Of a stretch of 64,000 nt of DNA, positions 15,614 through 24,502 are shown one piece after another (the first letter of the stretch is position 1; each line of letters opens with the position of its first letter). Below the pieces are notes generated by a model, which saw only the letters and a program-made list of their open reading frames with translations, made no database searches and was not told where the DNA came from. This DNA is from PKWO01 sp036384915. Lineage in GTDB: Bacteria > Pseudomonadota > Gammaproteobacteria > Burkholderiales > Burkholderiaceae_D. The stretch is taken from assembly GCA_036384915.1 (NCBI GenBank), contig DASVLJ010000063.1:1-64000 (forward strand), in the 5' to 3' direction. A program made the translations under genes and the position numbers.

Positions 15614-16228
15614 ATGTACCACGGCGAACGATTCAACACCATCAGCCACATCGCGGGAGCGGCCCTTGCCGCAATCGGCGGCATCGCGCTGGTGTCGGTA
15701 GCCTGCCGCGCCGGCGACCCCTGGAAGATCGTCAGCTTCGCCATCTACGGCGCGATGCTGGTGCTGCTGTACGTATGTTCCAGCATGTATCACGGCGCGC
15801 GCGGCCAGATCAAGGCGTTTCTGCGCCATCTCGATCACTGTGCGATCTATCTGCTGATCGCTGGCAGTTATACGCCGTTCGCCCTGGTGACGCTGCGCGG
15901 CGCCTGGGGCTGGTCGATATTCGGCAGCATCTGGGCCTTGGCCGCGCTCGGGATCGCCGAGGAATTCTGGCGCATCGGCCGCACCAGGCTGTTGGCCATC
16001 GCGCTCTACATTTTGATGGGCTGGCTGGTACTGGTCGCCATCGTGCCGCTGGTGCACTCCCTCGGTTGGCACGGCTTTCTCTGGCTGGCTGCGGGCGGCG
16101 TGCTCTATTCCGTCGGCGTGTTCTTTTACGTGAACAAAAAGCTGCGCCACGGTCACGGCATCTGGCACCTCTTCGTGGTCGGGGGCAGCGCCTGCCATTA
16201 TCTGGCCGTCTTGCTCTACGTTGCCTGA
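15614..16228 (+). CDS. TrhA/hemolysin III family membrane protein
   Basis: A 204-residue integral membrane protein with seven predicted spans. It carries family signatures: GERFNTISHIAGA at the start, SSMYHG, LDHCAIYLLIAGSYTPF, and a final segment with HGIWHLFVVGGSACHY. These are conserved metal-binding His/Asp/Ser positions of the PAQR/hemolysin III superfamily. Bacterial TrhA proteins affect membrane energetics and lipid homeostasis; the name hemolysin is historical. The ribosome-binding site AGGAGG precedes it. Its place between ubiV and ubiT is notable. Confidence 0.88.
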   Translation: MYHGERFNTISHIAGAALAAIGGIALVSVACRAGDPWKIVSFAIYGAMLVLLYVCSSMYHGARGQIKAFLRHLDHCAIYLLIAGSYTPFALVTLRGAWGWSIFGSIWALAALGIAEEFWRIGRTRLLAIALYILMGWLVLVAIVPLVHSLGWHGFLWLAAGGVLYSVGVFFYVNKKLRHGHGIWHLFVVGGSACHYLAVLLYVA

Positions 16229-16249
16229 AATCGCACACCTCACTCCGCT

Positions 16250-16774
16250 ATGTCCATGCAAAACAACCAAGCCATCTATCGCCTGCCGGCACCGGTAGCC
16301 AAAGCCGTTTCGCTGTTGCCGGCCTATCCCGGGTCATTGCTGTTCGTCGCCCTGTTGAACCTGCTCGTAGTGCGGCACTTGCCGCGCGACAGTACCGAGG
16401 CCATGAGCGGGAAAGTCGTGCGCATCAAGGTGACCGATGCGGGTGCCGCCTTCGATTTCCGCTGGCAGGGCGACGGCTTCGTCGCCTGTGCGGCGACCAG
16501 CCTGCCCGATTTGACCATCGCAGCCAGTGCACACGATTTCTATCTGCTGTCGCAACGGCGCGAAGATCCCGACACCTTGTTTTTTGCGCGCCGTCTGGCA
16601 ATGGATGGCGATACCGACCTCGGCCTGCTGGTCAAGAATTCGCTCGACGCAATCGATGCGCCGCTGTTTTCGCCGGACAGCCTGGCGCCGCGCGCGGTAT
16701 GGACGGCGCTGAGGAACCGTGTCCGGCAAAAGCCGACGTCCCACCCAGTACGAGCCGGGGCGGGGCGCAAGTAG
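16250..16774 (+). CDS. ubiT: Anaerobic ubiquinone accessory factor UbiT (SCP2 domain)
   Basis: A 174-residue SCP2-type protein. The N-terminal part (LPAPVAKAVSLLP, LLFVALLNLL) matches UbiT, and the core AFDFRWQGDGF ... LTIAASAHDFYLLSQRREDPDTLFF is the SCP2 lipid-binding fold. UbiT is the O2-independent counterpart of UbiJ and is thought to bind ubiquinone intermediates. The gene is 21 bases after the trhA-like gene. The last 25 residues are basic and Pro/Arg-rich. Confidence 0.88.
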   Translation: MSMQNNQAIYRLPAPVAKAVSLLPAYPGSLLFVALLNLLVVRHLPRDSTEAMSGKVVRIKVTDAGAAFDFRWQGDGFVACAATSLPDLTIAASAHDFYLLSQRREDPDTLFFARRLAMDGDTDLGLLVKNSLDAIDAPLFSPDSLAPRAVWTALRNRVRQKPTSHPVRAGAGRK

Positions 16775-16977
16775 GCGACTCATGAATTCCGCACCGCTCA
16801 CCTGGCGGCGGGTGCGCAGATAGAGGGCGTGCTTGCGGCACGCCGTCATCGAGGCGACGATGGGCATGGTGAAAATCGATATTGCGGCGATCGAGGCAGC
16901 GCGCCGCGGGTGACATTGCGCAGCCAGGCCCGCCGCGTCGGGCGGAGCGAGCCTGGGTTGACGCAGGATATCTCCAA

Positions 16978-18105
16978 TCAGTCGTCGTGGTCGTCGTCGA
17001 AGTCCCAAGGCGGCGTCAAGCCGGTAAAGTCGCCGATCATCTTGGCGTCATACGGCCCGTTCAATTGATTGAAGCCGTTGCCGGGCACATTCAATGCCCC
17101 CTGCTGGAACACTATCTGCTGCGCATGGTTGACTTCGATCACGCGTTCGTTGAACTGGTCGCTGATCAGCGTATTGCCGTTGCGTAGCCGTACCGCGCGC
17201 GTCGGGAGCGGCGCCGCGTTGCTGCCGGCTTGGCCGTTGGTGGCGTATTGCCAGACGATATTGTCGCTTGTGTCGACTTCCACGATGCGGTTGTTGTTGG
17301 AGTCGCTGATCAGGGTATTGCCGTTAGGCAGGCGGCTGGCGAAGGCGACGCCGTTCAATGTGCCGCCGGCCGTGAATTGCTTGACGATCTGCAAGCTGTT
17401 GTCGACTTCGATGGCGCGGTTGTTGCCTTCGTCGGCAATCAGGATATTGCCGTTTTCCAGCAGTTCGGCGCTGTTGGGATTGTTCAGCTGGTTCGCCCCC
17501 ATGCCGCTGGTGCCTGTCGTGCCGTATTGCCAGATCAGGCGCTTGTGCCGGTCGACGACGATCACGCGCTGGTTGCCCTGGTCGGCGATGATCACGAACA
17601 AGCCGCGCCGGTTCTGGAAGCTCGGCAGCACGGCGGCTTGCACCGGCGTGTTCAATTGATCCATGCCGGAACCGGTCACGCCAGCCTGGCCGTATTGCCA
17701 GACGATCCTGCCTTCGCGGTCGACCAGCATGACCCGGTTGTCGGCGCAACCCGTGGCAGGCGTCGAGCAGCCGGGCAGGGCTGGCGAGGAAGCGGGGATG
17801 CCGGTGCCCGAAATGAGCGTGAGCGACCCGACGCGTTCCGCGTCGTTGACACCGACCACGCTATGCGGGCCGGGTTGGTCCGATCCGTTGCCGAATTGCC
17901 AGACGATCCGGTGCGTCGCCGGATCGACCTCGATCACGCGGTTGTTGAATTGATCGGCAATCAGGATGCGGTGGCGGTAGCCGAACCCGCCGTCGTCGGC
18001 GACGGCATGGCTTGCGGCCAAGGGGAGCAGGCAGATCAGGGCGGTACCCAGCGCCAGCCTTAATGTGGGGCAACGATTTGGTTTTCGATGAATGCGTGGC
18101 GACAT
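16978..18105 (-). CDS. Secreted beta-propeller protein, NHL/PQQ-like
   Basis: A 375-residue protein behind a strong CAGGAG site. The signal peptide has a hydrophobic TALICLLPLAASHAVA, with cleavage near AVA-DD. Repeated units such as ILIADQFNNRVIEVD, VIIADQGNQRVIVVD, ILIADEGNNRAIEVD, LISDSNNNRIVEVD and LISDQFNERVIEV mark at least five blades of an NHL-like propeller, each followed by IVWQYG-type segments. The C-terminus is very acidic (DFDDDHDD). It probably acts in the periplasm or outside the cell. No enzymatic residues are seen, so a binding or scaffold role is likely. Confidence 0.8.
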   Translation of the reverse strand: MSPRIHRKPNRCPTLRLALGTALICLLPLAASHAVADDGGFGYRHRILIADQFNNRVIEVDPATHRIVWQFGNGSDQPGPHSVVGVNDAERVGSLTLISGTGIPASSPALPGCSTPATGCADNRVMLVDREGRIVWQYGQAGVTGSGMDQLNTPVQAAVLPSFQNRRGLFVIIADQGNQRVIVVDRHKRLIWQYGTTGTSGMGANQLNNPNSAELLENGNILIADEGNNRAIEVDNSLQIVKQFTAGGTLNGVAFASRLPNGNTLISDSNNNRIVEVDTSDNIVWQYATNGQAGSNAAPLPTRAVRLRNGNTLISDQFNERVIEVNHAQQIVFQQGALNVPGNGFNQLNGPYDAKMIGDFTGLTPPWDFDDDHDD

Positions 18106-18563
18106 CTTGTTCTCCTGGAGTGTGATCCCCTGTTCGTAAGGCCGGACTCGAACCTATGGTGGCCCGCTTGGGCGGGAGGAGCCGGCTTGGGCGCAGGCTT
18201 GTTGACGTTTCTCCCGTAGCCTGTGCGATGTCATGTGCGGGGCTTGCGCGTTGCCTGTTCCCGCCGACATCTTGCGTTCGGTTAAGACGGCGGAGGCGCC
18301 GCAAATTACCCCGTTTGCTTTGAGGTGAATACCTGCACGGGAGCCAAAAGGTTCAATGTCTCTGCTCGATACCGTCAAATAGCGTTGTGTCCGCGATTGC
18401 CGGCATCGGTTTTGAAAAGGGCGATCTGGACGTGCACGGCATCGGGTCGCACGAGTACCGGGAAGCGGTGCCAAGGGCTCGAACGCCGGTGAGCGCCATT
18501 GGCAATCCTGCGCGTACGGGTTAACATTGCAGGAAACCGTCACGCCAGACCAGGCCCTGCGAC
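18106..18563. other. Non-coding region
   Basis: About 450 bases between two divergent genes. It must carry both promoters. No RNA gene, repeat copy or convincing short gene was seen. Confidence 0.5.
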
Positions 18564-19106
18564 ATGAACAAGAAAGCCGACAGCCTCATCGCCATCGCTA
18601 TCATCGCCGTGATCGTCGGCGTCCTCTATTGGTGGCTGCAGTCAGGCAACATCCACGAGTGGAAGGAAGAAGTGAAGCTGGCCGATGGCCGCACCATCGT
18701 GGTCGAGCAGAAGCGTCGCCTGGAGGGCCGGACCATGCGCGAAGCCTGGGTCAGTTTCGCACTCCCCGACATCAGCGACAAGCCGCTGGTCTGGCATGAA
18801 TCCTTGAGCCCGCTGGTGCTCAACGTCAATGCAGGCAAGCTGTATGTGGTGGCCTATCCACCCACGAAAACGGAACTGGCCAAATACGGCAACCCGGCAC
18901 GCGGCTATGTCTGCTTCCAATGGATGAACGGCGCGTGGAAGCAGATCCGTTTCGAGTACGTGCCGAGTGCAATCTATCAATCCAACATGCTGATCTGGCC
19001 GCTTCCCGAAAACGAATCGCGCCTGCTGACGCTGGCTGAAAAGAACGGCCCGGAATATAACGGCAGCCCGAAGGTGCAGGCCGAGTTGAAACAGCTCAGA
19101 CCGTAG
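18564..19106 (+). CDS. Membrane-anchored hypothetical protein
   Basis: A 180-residue protein. Residues 7-27 form one membrane span (LIAIAIIAVIVGVLYWWL), with the rest predicted outside. The domain has several Trp residues and a polar segment, ADGRTIVVEQKRR, near residues 40-53. I do not recognise the family. It stands alone between non-coding regions. Confidence 0.65.
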   Translation: MNKKADSLIAIAIIAVIVGVLYWWLQSGNIHEWKEEVKLADGRTIVVEQKRRLEGRTMREAWVSFALPDISDKPLVWHESLSPLVLNVNAGKLYVVAYPPTKTELAKYGNPARGYVCFQWMNGAWKQIRFEYVPSAIYQSNMLIWPLPENESRLLTLAEKNGPEYNGSPKVQAELKQLRP

Positions 19107-19377
19107 CGCTTTCCTGAACCCCTCGCGGCATTCGTCATGCCAAAGTCCACGTTTTTCCTGGTTCAGCCCTCGTGAGGCTGGCAGTGTCCCTCATCGGCCT
19201 TGTGGGCGATAAGGCCGGCCCTTGCGGCGTGACGCACGGGCTGGAATCTCGACAAGAAAGCATGAAGAATGTTAATCTGCATTGATAGGAATTTTATTCT
19301 TGATTATTGTTTTTAAATGCTTTTATTCGGAAGATTGTTCTTAAAAATACGGACTTCATAAAATAAACATTTTCATC

Positions 19378-19848
19378 ATGACCGACGCCGCCGCCCTCAC
19401 CAAGCAAGATCGTGAAATCCTGCGTGCCCTGCAGCGCAATGCGCGTTTGAAGAATGCCGAGCTGGCCGAATTGGTCGGCATGTCCACCACGGCCTGCTGG
19501 AACCGCACGCGCCAGTTGGAAGAAAGCGGTGTCATACGCGGCTATGCCGCCTTGGTCGATCAGGGCAAGCTCGGCTTTACCGACACGGTGCTGATCGAAG
19601 TGACGCTCGACCGGCACGACGACAATATGCTCGAGCGTTTCGGCGAGGCGCTGGCCACCTTGCCCGAAGTGCTCGAAGCCTATCTCGTCTCCGGGGAGTA
19701 TGACTACCTGATCAAGGTGGCGGTGCAAGGAACTTCAGGCTACGAGCGTTTCCTGCGCGAGAAGCTGTACAAGATAGCGGGCATACGCCACAGCCGCTCG
19801 ATGTTTGCCCTGCGCTGCATGAAGAACCAGCCCTCGGTGCTGGTTTGA
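19378..19848 (+). CDS. Lrp/AsnC family transcription regulator
   Basis: A 156-residue protein. The N-terminal HTH (residues 7-60) carries LTKQDREILRALQRNARLKN and AELAELVGMSTTACWNR, and a RAM ligand-binding domain follows (VLEAYLVSGEYDYLIKV). This is the usual size and layout of Lrp/AsnC regulators of amino acid metabolism. The preceding 110 bases are very AT-rich, suiting an autoregulated promoter. Its target is not obvious from the neighbours. Confidence 0.92.
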   Translation: MTDAAALTKQDREILRALQRNARLKNAELAELVGMSTTACWNRTRQLEESGVIRGYAALVDQGKLGFTDTVLIEVTLDRHDDNMLERFGEALATLPEVLEAYLVSGEYDYLIKVAVQGTSGYERFLREKLYKIAGIRHSRSMFALRCMKNQPSVLV

Positions 19849-19892
19849 TGCCGGCGAGGGTTGGCCTTGGAACCGCGGGAGATAGTTGAAGC

Positions 19893-20363
19893 TTATCCTC
19901 CGGCGCTCTTGTAGACGCCGCAGCTGACGATCACGTCTTCATACTTCTCGAAATACATCGATTTGGGCTCGATCTGCTTGGTTACCGGATTGACGAACTT
20001 GTAGTCTTGCCAGCCCTTGCCCTTGGACTTTACAAGCTCGATCCTCTCTTTGATGTAGGATTTGCCGTCGGTGTCCTTGAGTTCGATCAAGTTCACGCCC
20101 TGCATTTTCTTGTTCGATCCGTGAGCCAGCTCCTTGCCGCTCATGTCCATCACCGTGACGTAGAGATCGCGGTCGCGATACTTGTTCGAGAGCGTGTTGA
20201 TCTCGTCGATCACGGCATCCTTGCCGCCGGATTTCATGTCCGCGATCACGCGGTGGACCATGGCGACGGCCTGTTCCGGCGTGGCCCGGTCTTCGGCAAT
20301 GGCGGGGAGGGCGAGCAGTAATGTAAAAGCAAATGCGGCAAGCTGCGAAAAGACTCTTGACAT
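19893..20363 (-). CDS. Secreted single-Cache domain protein
   Basis: A 156-residue protein with a clear signal peptide (FAFTLLLALPAIA-ED). The mature part matches a small single-Cache fold: AVAMVHRVIADMKSGGKDA, then YRDRDLYVTVMDMSGKELAHG, GVNLIELKDTDGKSYIKE, GWQDYKFVNPVT and a final strand YEDVIVSCGVYK. Such stand-alone periplasmic Cache proteins bind small ligands and may serve a partner receptor. No receptor gene is adjacent. Confidence 0.75.
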   Translation of the reverse strand: MSRVFSQLAAFAFTLLLALPAIAEDRATPEQAVAMVHRVIADMKSGGKDAVIDEINTLSNKYRDRDLYVTVMDMSGKELAHGSNKKMQGVNLIELKDTDGKSYIKERIELVKSKGKGWQDYKFVNPVTKQIEPKSMYFEKYEDVIVSCGVYKSAGG

Positions 20364-20552
20364 GGCGTTGTCTCCTTTTTGTGGGCTTCAGCTGTTTGGG
20401 CATGCCGCAACAACTCTACACCAACAATCGAGCGGCTGGGAAATCGATGCGGCATTGTTGCGCAGATGCATACGACAAGACGGCTTGATGCAAGGCTTGC
20501 GCAACCGGCATGTTCATGCAAACCTGTCGCCATCGTCAACCAGGAGATTGCA

Positions 20553-21998
20553 ATGCAACGCAAGCAGGCATGGAAGGGGATTGCCGTCTCGTTTTTTTTC
20601 GCGACCCTCGGGGCTTGCAGCCCGGGGCAGGATAACGCGCCGACTCCGGTGCGGCAGCGCGCCCGGGTTTCAGTCAAGGCGCAAAGCTCGGCTTCCGCCT
20701 ATCAGGACGTGGTGCAGGAGTTGTACATTTCCTACTTTGGCCGTCCGGCCGACCCTGGCGGCCTGGCCAATTTCGAGGCGGCGCTGGCCGGCGACAGCGC
20801 ACCGACTACCCTGGCTGCACTCGACGCGTCCTATTCCAGCGACACTGCGGTTCGGGCGCTGATCGACGCCTTCGGCCAGAGCAATGAATCGCTGGCCTTG
20901 TACGGCGGCGGGGCTTCGGCCGCTTTCGTGACCGCCATCTTCCAGAACCTGTTAGGCAGGGCGCCCAATGCATCGGGCCTGGCGTTCTGGGCCGGCGCCA
21001 TCGACAGCGGTTCCCTGACGCGCGGCGATGCGGCGCTGGCGATTGCAGCCGGTGCGACGCAAAACACCACGGCGCAAGGGCTGCAAGATGCGGCACTGAT
21101 TGCCAACCGGCTGGCGGTCGCCGAGTATTTCACGGCGCAACTGTCCGCGCGCAATGCGGTGACGGTGTACAAGGGCGCGAGTGCTGCGGCAGGCGCGCGG
21201 CAGATGCTATCTGCCGTGGTAGCGCCCACGGTTTCCTCGTCTTACCAGGCGAAGGCCGACGCGGCGATTGCCGATATGCTGGCGCCGGTCAGCGTGCCTG
21301 CCAACACGGCTTCGGTGCCCTCGGCGCCGGGGCAGACGCAACTGGTGTTTTCCGGCTATACCTTCAACGTCAGATCGGGCAGCGGCGGACCGGGGCCGAA
21401 CACCTGGAGCGCGAACAATGCCTGGGTCGATGCCAACGGCTTCCTGCACTTGAAGATCGCCTATAGCGGCGGGCAATGGAGCGCCGCGGAGGTCTATACC
21501 AGCCAGTCCCTGGGCTTCGGCACTTACCAGTTCAAGGTGGTGGGCCATCCGGAAATCATGGACCAGAACGTGGTGCTCGGCCTGTTCCCTTACACGACCC
21601 CGGCCGTCGGCCCGGACGGCACGAATGAAGTCGACATCGAATTTTCCACCTGGGGCGGGCAGCAGTCACAGCACGGCAACTGGACAGTCTGGCCCGCAAC
21701 GACGGGCTACAGCGACACTACGTACGCGTTTGATATGAGCGGCAACACGGGTTGGAGCACGCATCGCTTCACATGGAGCGCCCGGCAGATCGGCTTCCAG
21801 GCCCTGGCCGGCTTGACCGATACCAATGCCGGCCAATACGCGAGCTGGACCTTCGCCCCGGCCAACTATGCGTCGCTGATTCCGCAAAACGCCATCCCGC
21901 TGCATATGAACCTCTGGCTGTTCCAGGGGCTGGCGCCGGCGGATGGGGCGGAGGTTGACATGGTGATTTCGGAGTTCAAGTTCACGCCTGCGGGGTAG
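20553..21998 (+). CDS. Lipoprotein with DUF4214-type region and GH16-like domain
   Basis: A 481-residue protein starting behind CAGGAGA. The lipobox LGAC at about residue 17 predicts lipid attachment. Residues 45-230 (DVVQELYISYFGRPADPGG, FLGRAPNASGLAFW-type) match DUF4214 repeats found in surface and matrix proteins. Residues 260-481 form a beta-jelly-roll with NEVDIEF at about residue 360, the ExDxE catalytic motif of glycoside hydrolase family 16, so a beta-glucan or galactan hydrolysing or modifying role is likely. Export to the cell surface is expected. It ends five bases from the convergent gene at 22004. Confidence 0.8.
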   Translation: MQRKQAWKGIAVSFFFATLGACSPGQDNAPTPVRQRARVSVKAQSSASAYQDVVQELYISYFGRPADPGGLANFEAALAGDSAPTTLAALDASYSSDTAVRALIDAFGQSNESLALYGGGASAAFVTAIFQNLLGRAPNASGLAFWAGAIDSGSLTRGDAALAIAAGATQNTTAQGLQDAALIANRLAVAEYFTAQLSARNAVTVYKGASAAAGARQMLSAVVAPTVSSSYQAKADAAIADMLAPVSVPANTASVPSAPGQTQLVFSGYTFNVRSGSGGPGPNTWSANNAWVDANGFLHLKIAYSGGQWSAAEVYTSQSLGFGTYQFKVVGHPEIMDQNVVLGLFPYTTPAVGPDGTNEVDIEFSTWGGQQSQHGNWTVWPATTGYSDTTYAFDMSGNTGWSTHRFTWSARQIGFQALAGLTDTNAGQYASWTFAPANYASLIPQNAIPLHMNLWLFQGLAPADGAEVDMVISEFKFTPAG

Positions 21999-22003
21999 TT
22001 CGC

Positions 22004-22741
22004 CTATGACCTTACCACCTTGAACCCGGCCACGATGCCCTTCACGCTGCGCTGGGCGGCATCGTCGGCTTCGGGCGGCAGCAGCAGCATGAGGTGGCCG
22101 TTGCTGAAGCCGATGTTGCCGGGGTCTTTCTTTTGCCTGGCCGCCAGGTGGGTGCAAGCCGATTGCGAGAGGCACAGCGCGATCAGCAAGGGCGGCTGCT
22201 CCGCGGCCTGGCCGTTCAGGCGAAAGCTGGCGGCATCGGCCACGTCGGGCGATTCCTTGAGGGCCTTGACGGCCGGCGTTTCCGTGCGGTCCAGCACGCC
22301 GGCCAGGCCTTGCTGGCTCAGGTATTGCGCGAACTGGTCCATCGAATTTTCCTTTGCTTCGTCGGCCATGGCGTCGGCCTTGGTCGGCTCGACGCAACCC
22401 TTGAGGACGGGGTCGTAGACGGCGTCGTTTTTTTCGCGACACCACTGCATCATGATCGGATTCTGCTTGGCCGTGTCGCCTTCTTCGACAATGCGCGTTT
22501 TGTTGATGTAGTTGGTCACCAGGGCGACACCGATCGTGAGGAACATGGTGCCGAAGAAGGCGATGGCCGGCACGCGCAGCGCGGCGCGGCGGCTGTTCCA
22601 GTATTTGTAGGTCCAGTAGAAGGCCGGCAGTACGAGGAAGCTGGTATAGGCGCCGACGCTCGACTCATGCGAGATGCGCGAGGCCAGCCAGAACAGGCAG
22701 CCGACGCAGGCGCCGAACAGCAGGATGTAGACGATAATCAT
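22004..22741 (-). CDS. Membrane protein, hypothetical
   Basis: A 245-residue protein. The N-terminus MIIVYILLFGACVGCLFWLA and two further hydrophobic stretches (AYTSFLVLPAFYWTYKYW; IAFFGTMFLTIGVALVTNYI) give three spans, followed by a soluble domain of about 150 residues. Its ATG overlaps the stop of the btuF-like gene by four bases (ATGA), so it is translationally coupled to it. Family unknown; a role with the binding protein is possible but unproven. Confidence 0.7.
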   Translation of the reverse strand: MIIVYILLFGACVGCLFWLASRISHESSVGAYTSFLVLPAFYWTYKYWNSRRAALRVPAIAFFGTMFLTIGVALVTNYINKTRIVEEGDTAKQNPIMMQWCREKNDAVYDPVLKGCVEPTKADAMADEAKENSMDQFAQYLSQQGLAGVLDRTETPAVKALKESPDVADAASFRLNGQAAEQPPLLIALCLSQSACTHLAARQKKDPGNIGFSNGHLMLLLPPEADDAAQRSVKGIVAGFKVVRS

Positions 22742-23643
22742 TTTTGTGAAATTCTCTGGCGTGCGATGTCGAGTTTGCCGCAAATCGCCTCGGCGCCATC
22801 CAGGATGCGCGGCCCGCCGCGCGTGAGGATGTCGGAATCGAGGGCAAACAAATTATCGCGCCGAACGGCTGTCATTTGGGGAAATTTTTTCCATGGTGCA
22901 AGTGCCGCCGCGCCATCCTTCCCGTCGCTGCCGGTCAGGATGACGTCCGGGTTGGCTTGCAGCACGGCCTCGGTGTTCACCGTAGGCACCATGGGGCCGA
23001 GCTTGCCGAACACGTTGCGGCCGCCGCAAAGTGCGATCGCTGCCGATGCCAGATGGCTGTCGTTGAGGGTCATCAGCGGCTCGCTCCAGATTTGGTAGAA
23101 CACGGTGACAGGGGCGGCATGGGCGTAGCGCGCCAACAGGGCTTGCCAGCGTGCGCGGAAGGCGGTGGCGGCTTCTTTGCCTTGCGCGGATTTGCCTGTC
23201 AGTTGGCCCAGGCGTTCGAGCGAGGACGCCACGGTGGCGAAGTCGTGCGGTTCGCTCTCGAACACGGGCAAGCCGAGTTTTTTGATGGTTTCGATCTGGG
23301 CCGGGGATATGCCGCTATGCCAGACCAGTACCAGATCGGGCTTGAGCGCGGCGATGCGTTCGAGGTCGAAGCCGGCCGCGCCACCGAGTTGCGGCAAGCG
23401 CTTGGCGGCTTCCGGGTAGTCCGAAAATTGGCTCACCCCCATCGTTTCGCTGCCCGCGCCAATGGCGAACAGCAGCTCGGTGGTGTGCGGCGCCAGGCTG
23501 ACGACGCGCTGCGCAGGGGCGGGCAGGGTGAGGGTGTGGCCGAGATCGTCCCGCACCGTCACCGGCGCGGCATGGGCCAAGCTGCCTGCGCCGAGGATGT
23601 CGAGCAGGACGGCAAGCAGCGGGGCAAGGAAGCTCGCCCGCAC
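22738..23643 (-). CDS. Periplasmic cobalamin/siderophore-type binding protein, BtuF-like
   Basis: A 301-residue protein with a signal peptide ending at AHA-AP. It has the class III binding-protein pattern: VTVRDDLGHTLTLPAPAQRVVSLAPHTTELLFAIG, DYPEAAKRLPQLGG and PDLVLVWHSG. It most resembles BtuF, which delivers vitamin B12 to BtuCD, although heme or siderophore binding is not excluded. No BtuC/BtuD genes are in the window. It follows panC by four bases in the same direction, so it may be carried in the panC transcript. Confidence 0.8.
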   Translation of the reverse strand: MRASFLAPLLAVLLDILGAGSLAHAAPVTVRDDLGHTLTLPAPAQRVVSLAPHTTELLFAIGAGSETMGVSQFSDYPEAAKRLPQLGGAAGFDLERIAALKPDLVLVWHSGISPAQIETIKKLGLPVFESEPHDFATVASSLERLGQLTGKSAQGKEAATAFRARWQALLARYAHAAPVTVFYQIWSEPLMTLNDSHLASAAIALCGGRNVFGKLGPMVPTVNTEAVLQANPDVILTGSDGKDGAAALAPWKKFPQMTAVRRDNLFALDSDILTRGGPRILDGAEAICGKLDIARQRISQK

Positions 23644-23647
23644 GGGG

Positions 23648-24487
23648 TCAGATTTCGAGGTTGTCGATCAGGCGCGTGGTGCCGAGCTTGGCAGCGGCCA
23701 GTACGACCAGCGCATCCTTTTGCCGCATGTCGTCCTCGCTTGGCGGTTCCAGGTCCATGCGGCGGCGGATCGACACATAGTCGGGCTGCCAGCCGCGCCT
23801 GAGCAGTTCTTCCATGGCCTGCTTTTCCAGCTTGAGGGCGTCGGTCGCGCCGCCATGCACTTCGCCGGCCACCTGTTTGAGCAGGCGGTAAAGGTTGGGC
23901 GCCTCGGCGCGTTCTTCCGTGGAGAGATAACCGTTGCGCGAAGACAGCGCCAGGCCATCCTCGGCGCGCCAGGTTTCGGCAGCGATGATCTCGGTGGGCA
24001 AAGCAAACTGGCGGCTCATATTGCGCACGATCATGAGCTGCTGGTAATCCTTCTTGCCGAACACGGCCACGCGCGGCTGCACGCAGGAAAACAGCTTGAG
24101 CACCACGGTGGTGACGCCGCCGAAGAAACCGGGACGGAATTCGCCTTCGAGCATATTGCCCAGGCCGTCCGGCGGGCGCACGCGGAATTCCTGCGGTTCG
24201 GGATACAGGTCTTTTTCGGTCGGCGCAAACAGTACGTAGACACCTTCCTTTTCCAGCTTTTCCACGTCGGACTGGAAGGTGCGCGGGTATTTGTCGAAAT
24301 CCTCGTTCGGGCCGAACTGCAATCGGTTGACGAAAATCGATGCCACGACAGGGTCGCCATGCTTGCGCGCGAGGCGCATCAGCGAGAGATGTCCTTCGTG
24401 CAAATTGCCCATGGTGGGGACGAAGGCGGTGCGCAACTGGCCGCGCAACTGGTCGCGCAATTCTTCAATCGTGGAAATGATCTTCAT
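23648..24487 (-). CDS. panC: Pantothenate synthetase
   Basis: A 279-residue protein of normal length. It joins pantoate and beta-alanine with ATP to make pantothenate. The HIGH-type motif is PTMGNLHEGHLSL and the KMSKS-equivalent is ALSSRNGYLS; FVNRLQFGPNEDFDKYPRT and GKKDYQQLMIVR are also typical. The gene follows scpA by 15 bases. Note that the beta-alanine-type aminotransferase at 59737-61080 touches the same metabolite. Confidence 0.96.
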   Translation of the reverse strand: MKIISTIEELRDQLRGQLRTAFVPTMGNLHEGHLSLMRLARKHGDPVVASIFVNRLQFGPNEDFDKYPRTFQSDVEKLEKEGVYVLFAPTEKDLYPEPQEFRVRPPDGLGNMLEGEFRPGFFGGVTTVVLKLFSCVQPRVAVFGKKDYQQLMIVRNMSRQFALPTEIIAAETWRAEDGLALSSRNGYLSTEERAEAPNLYRLLKQVAGEVHGGATDALKLEKQAMEELLRRGWQPDYVSIRRRMDLEPPSEDDMRQKDALVVLAAAKLGTTRLIDNLEI

Positions 24488-24502
24488 GCGGTTGTGGTGG
24501 GG

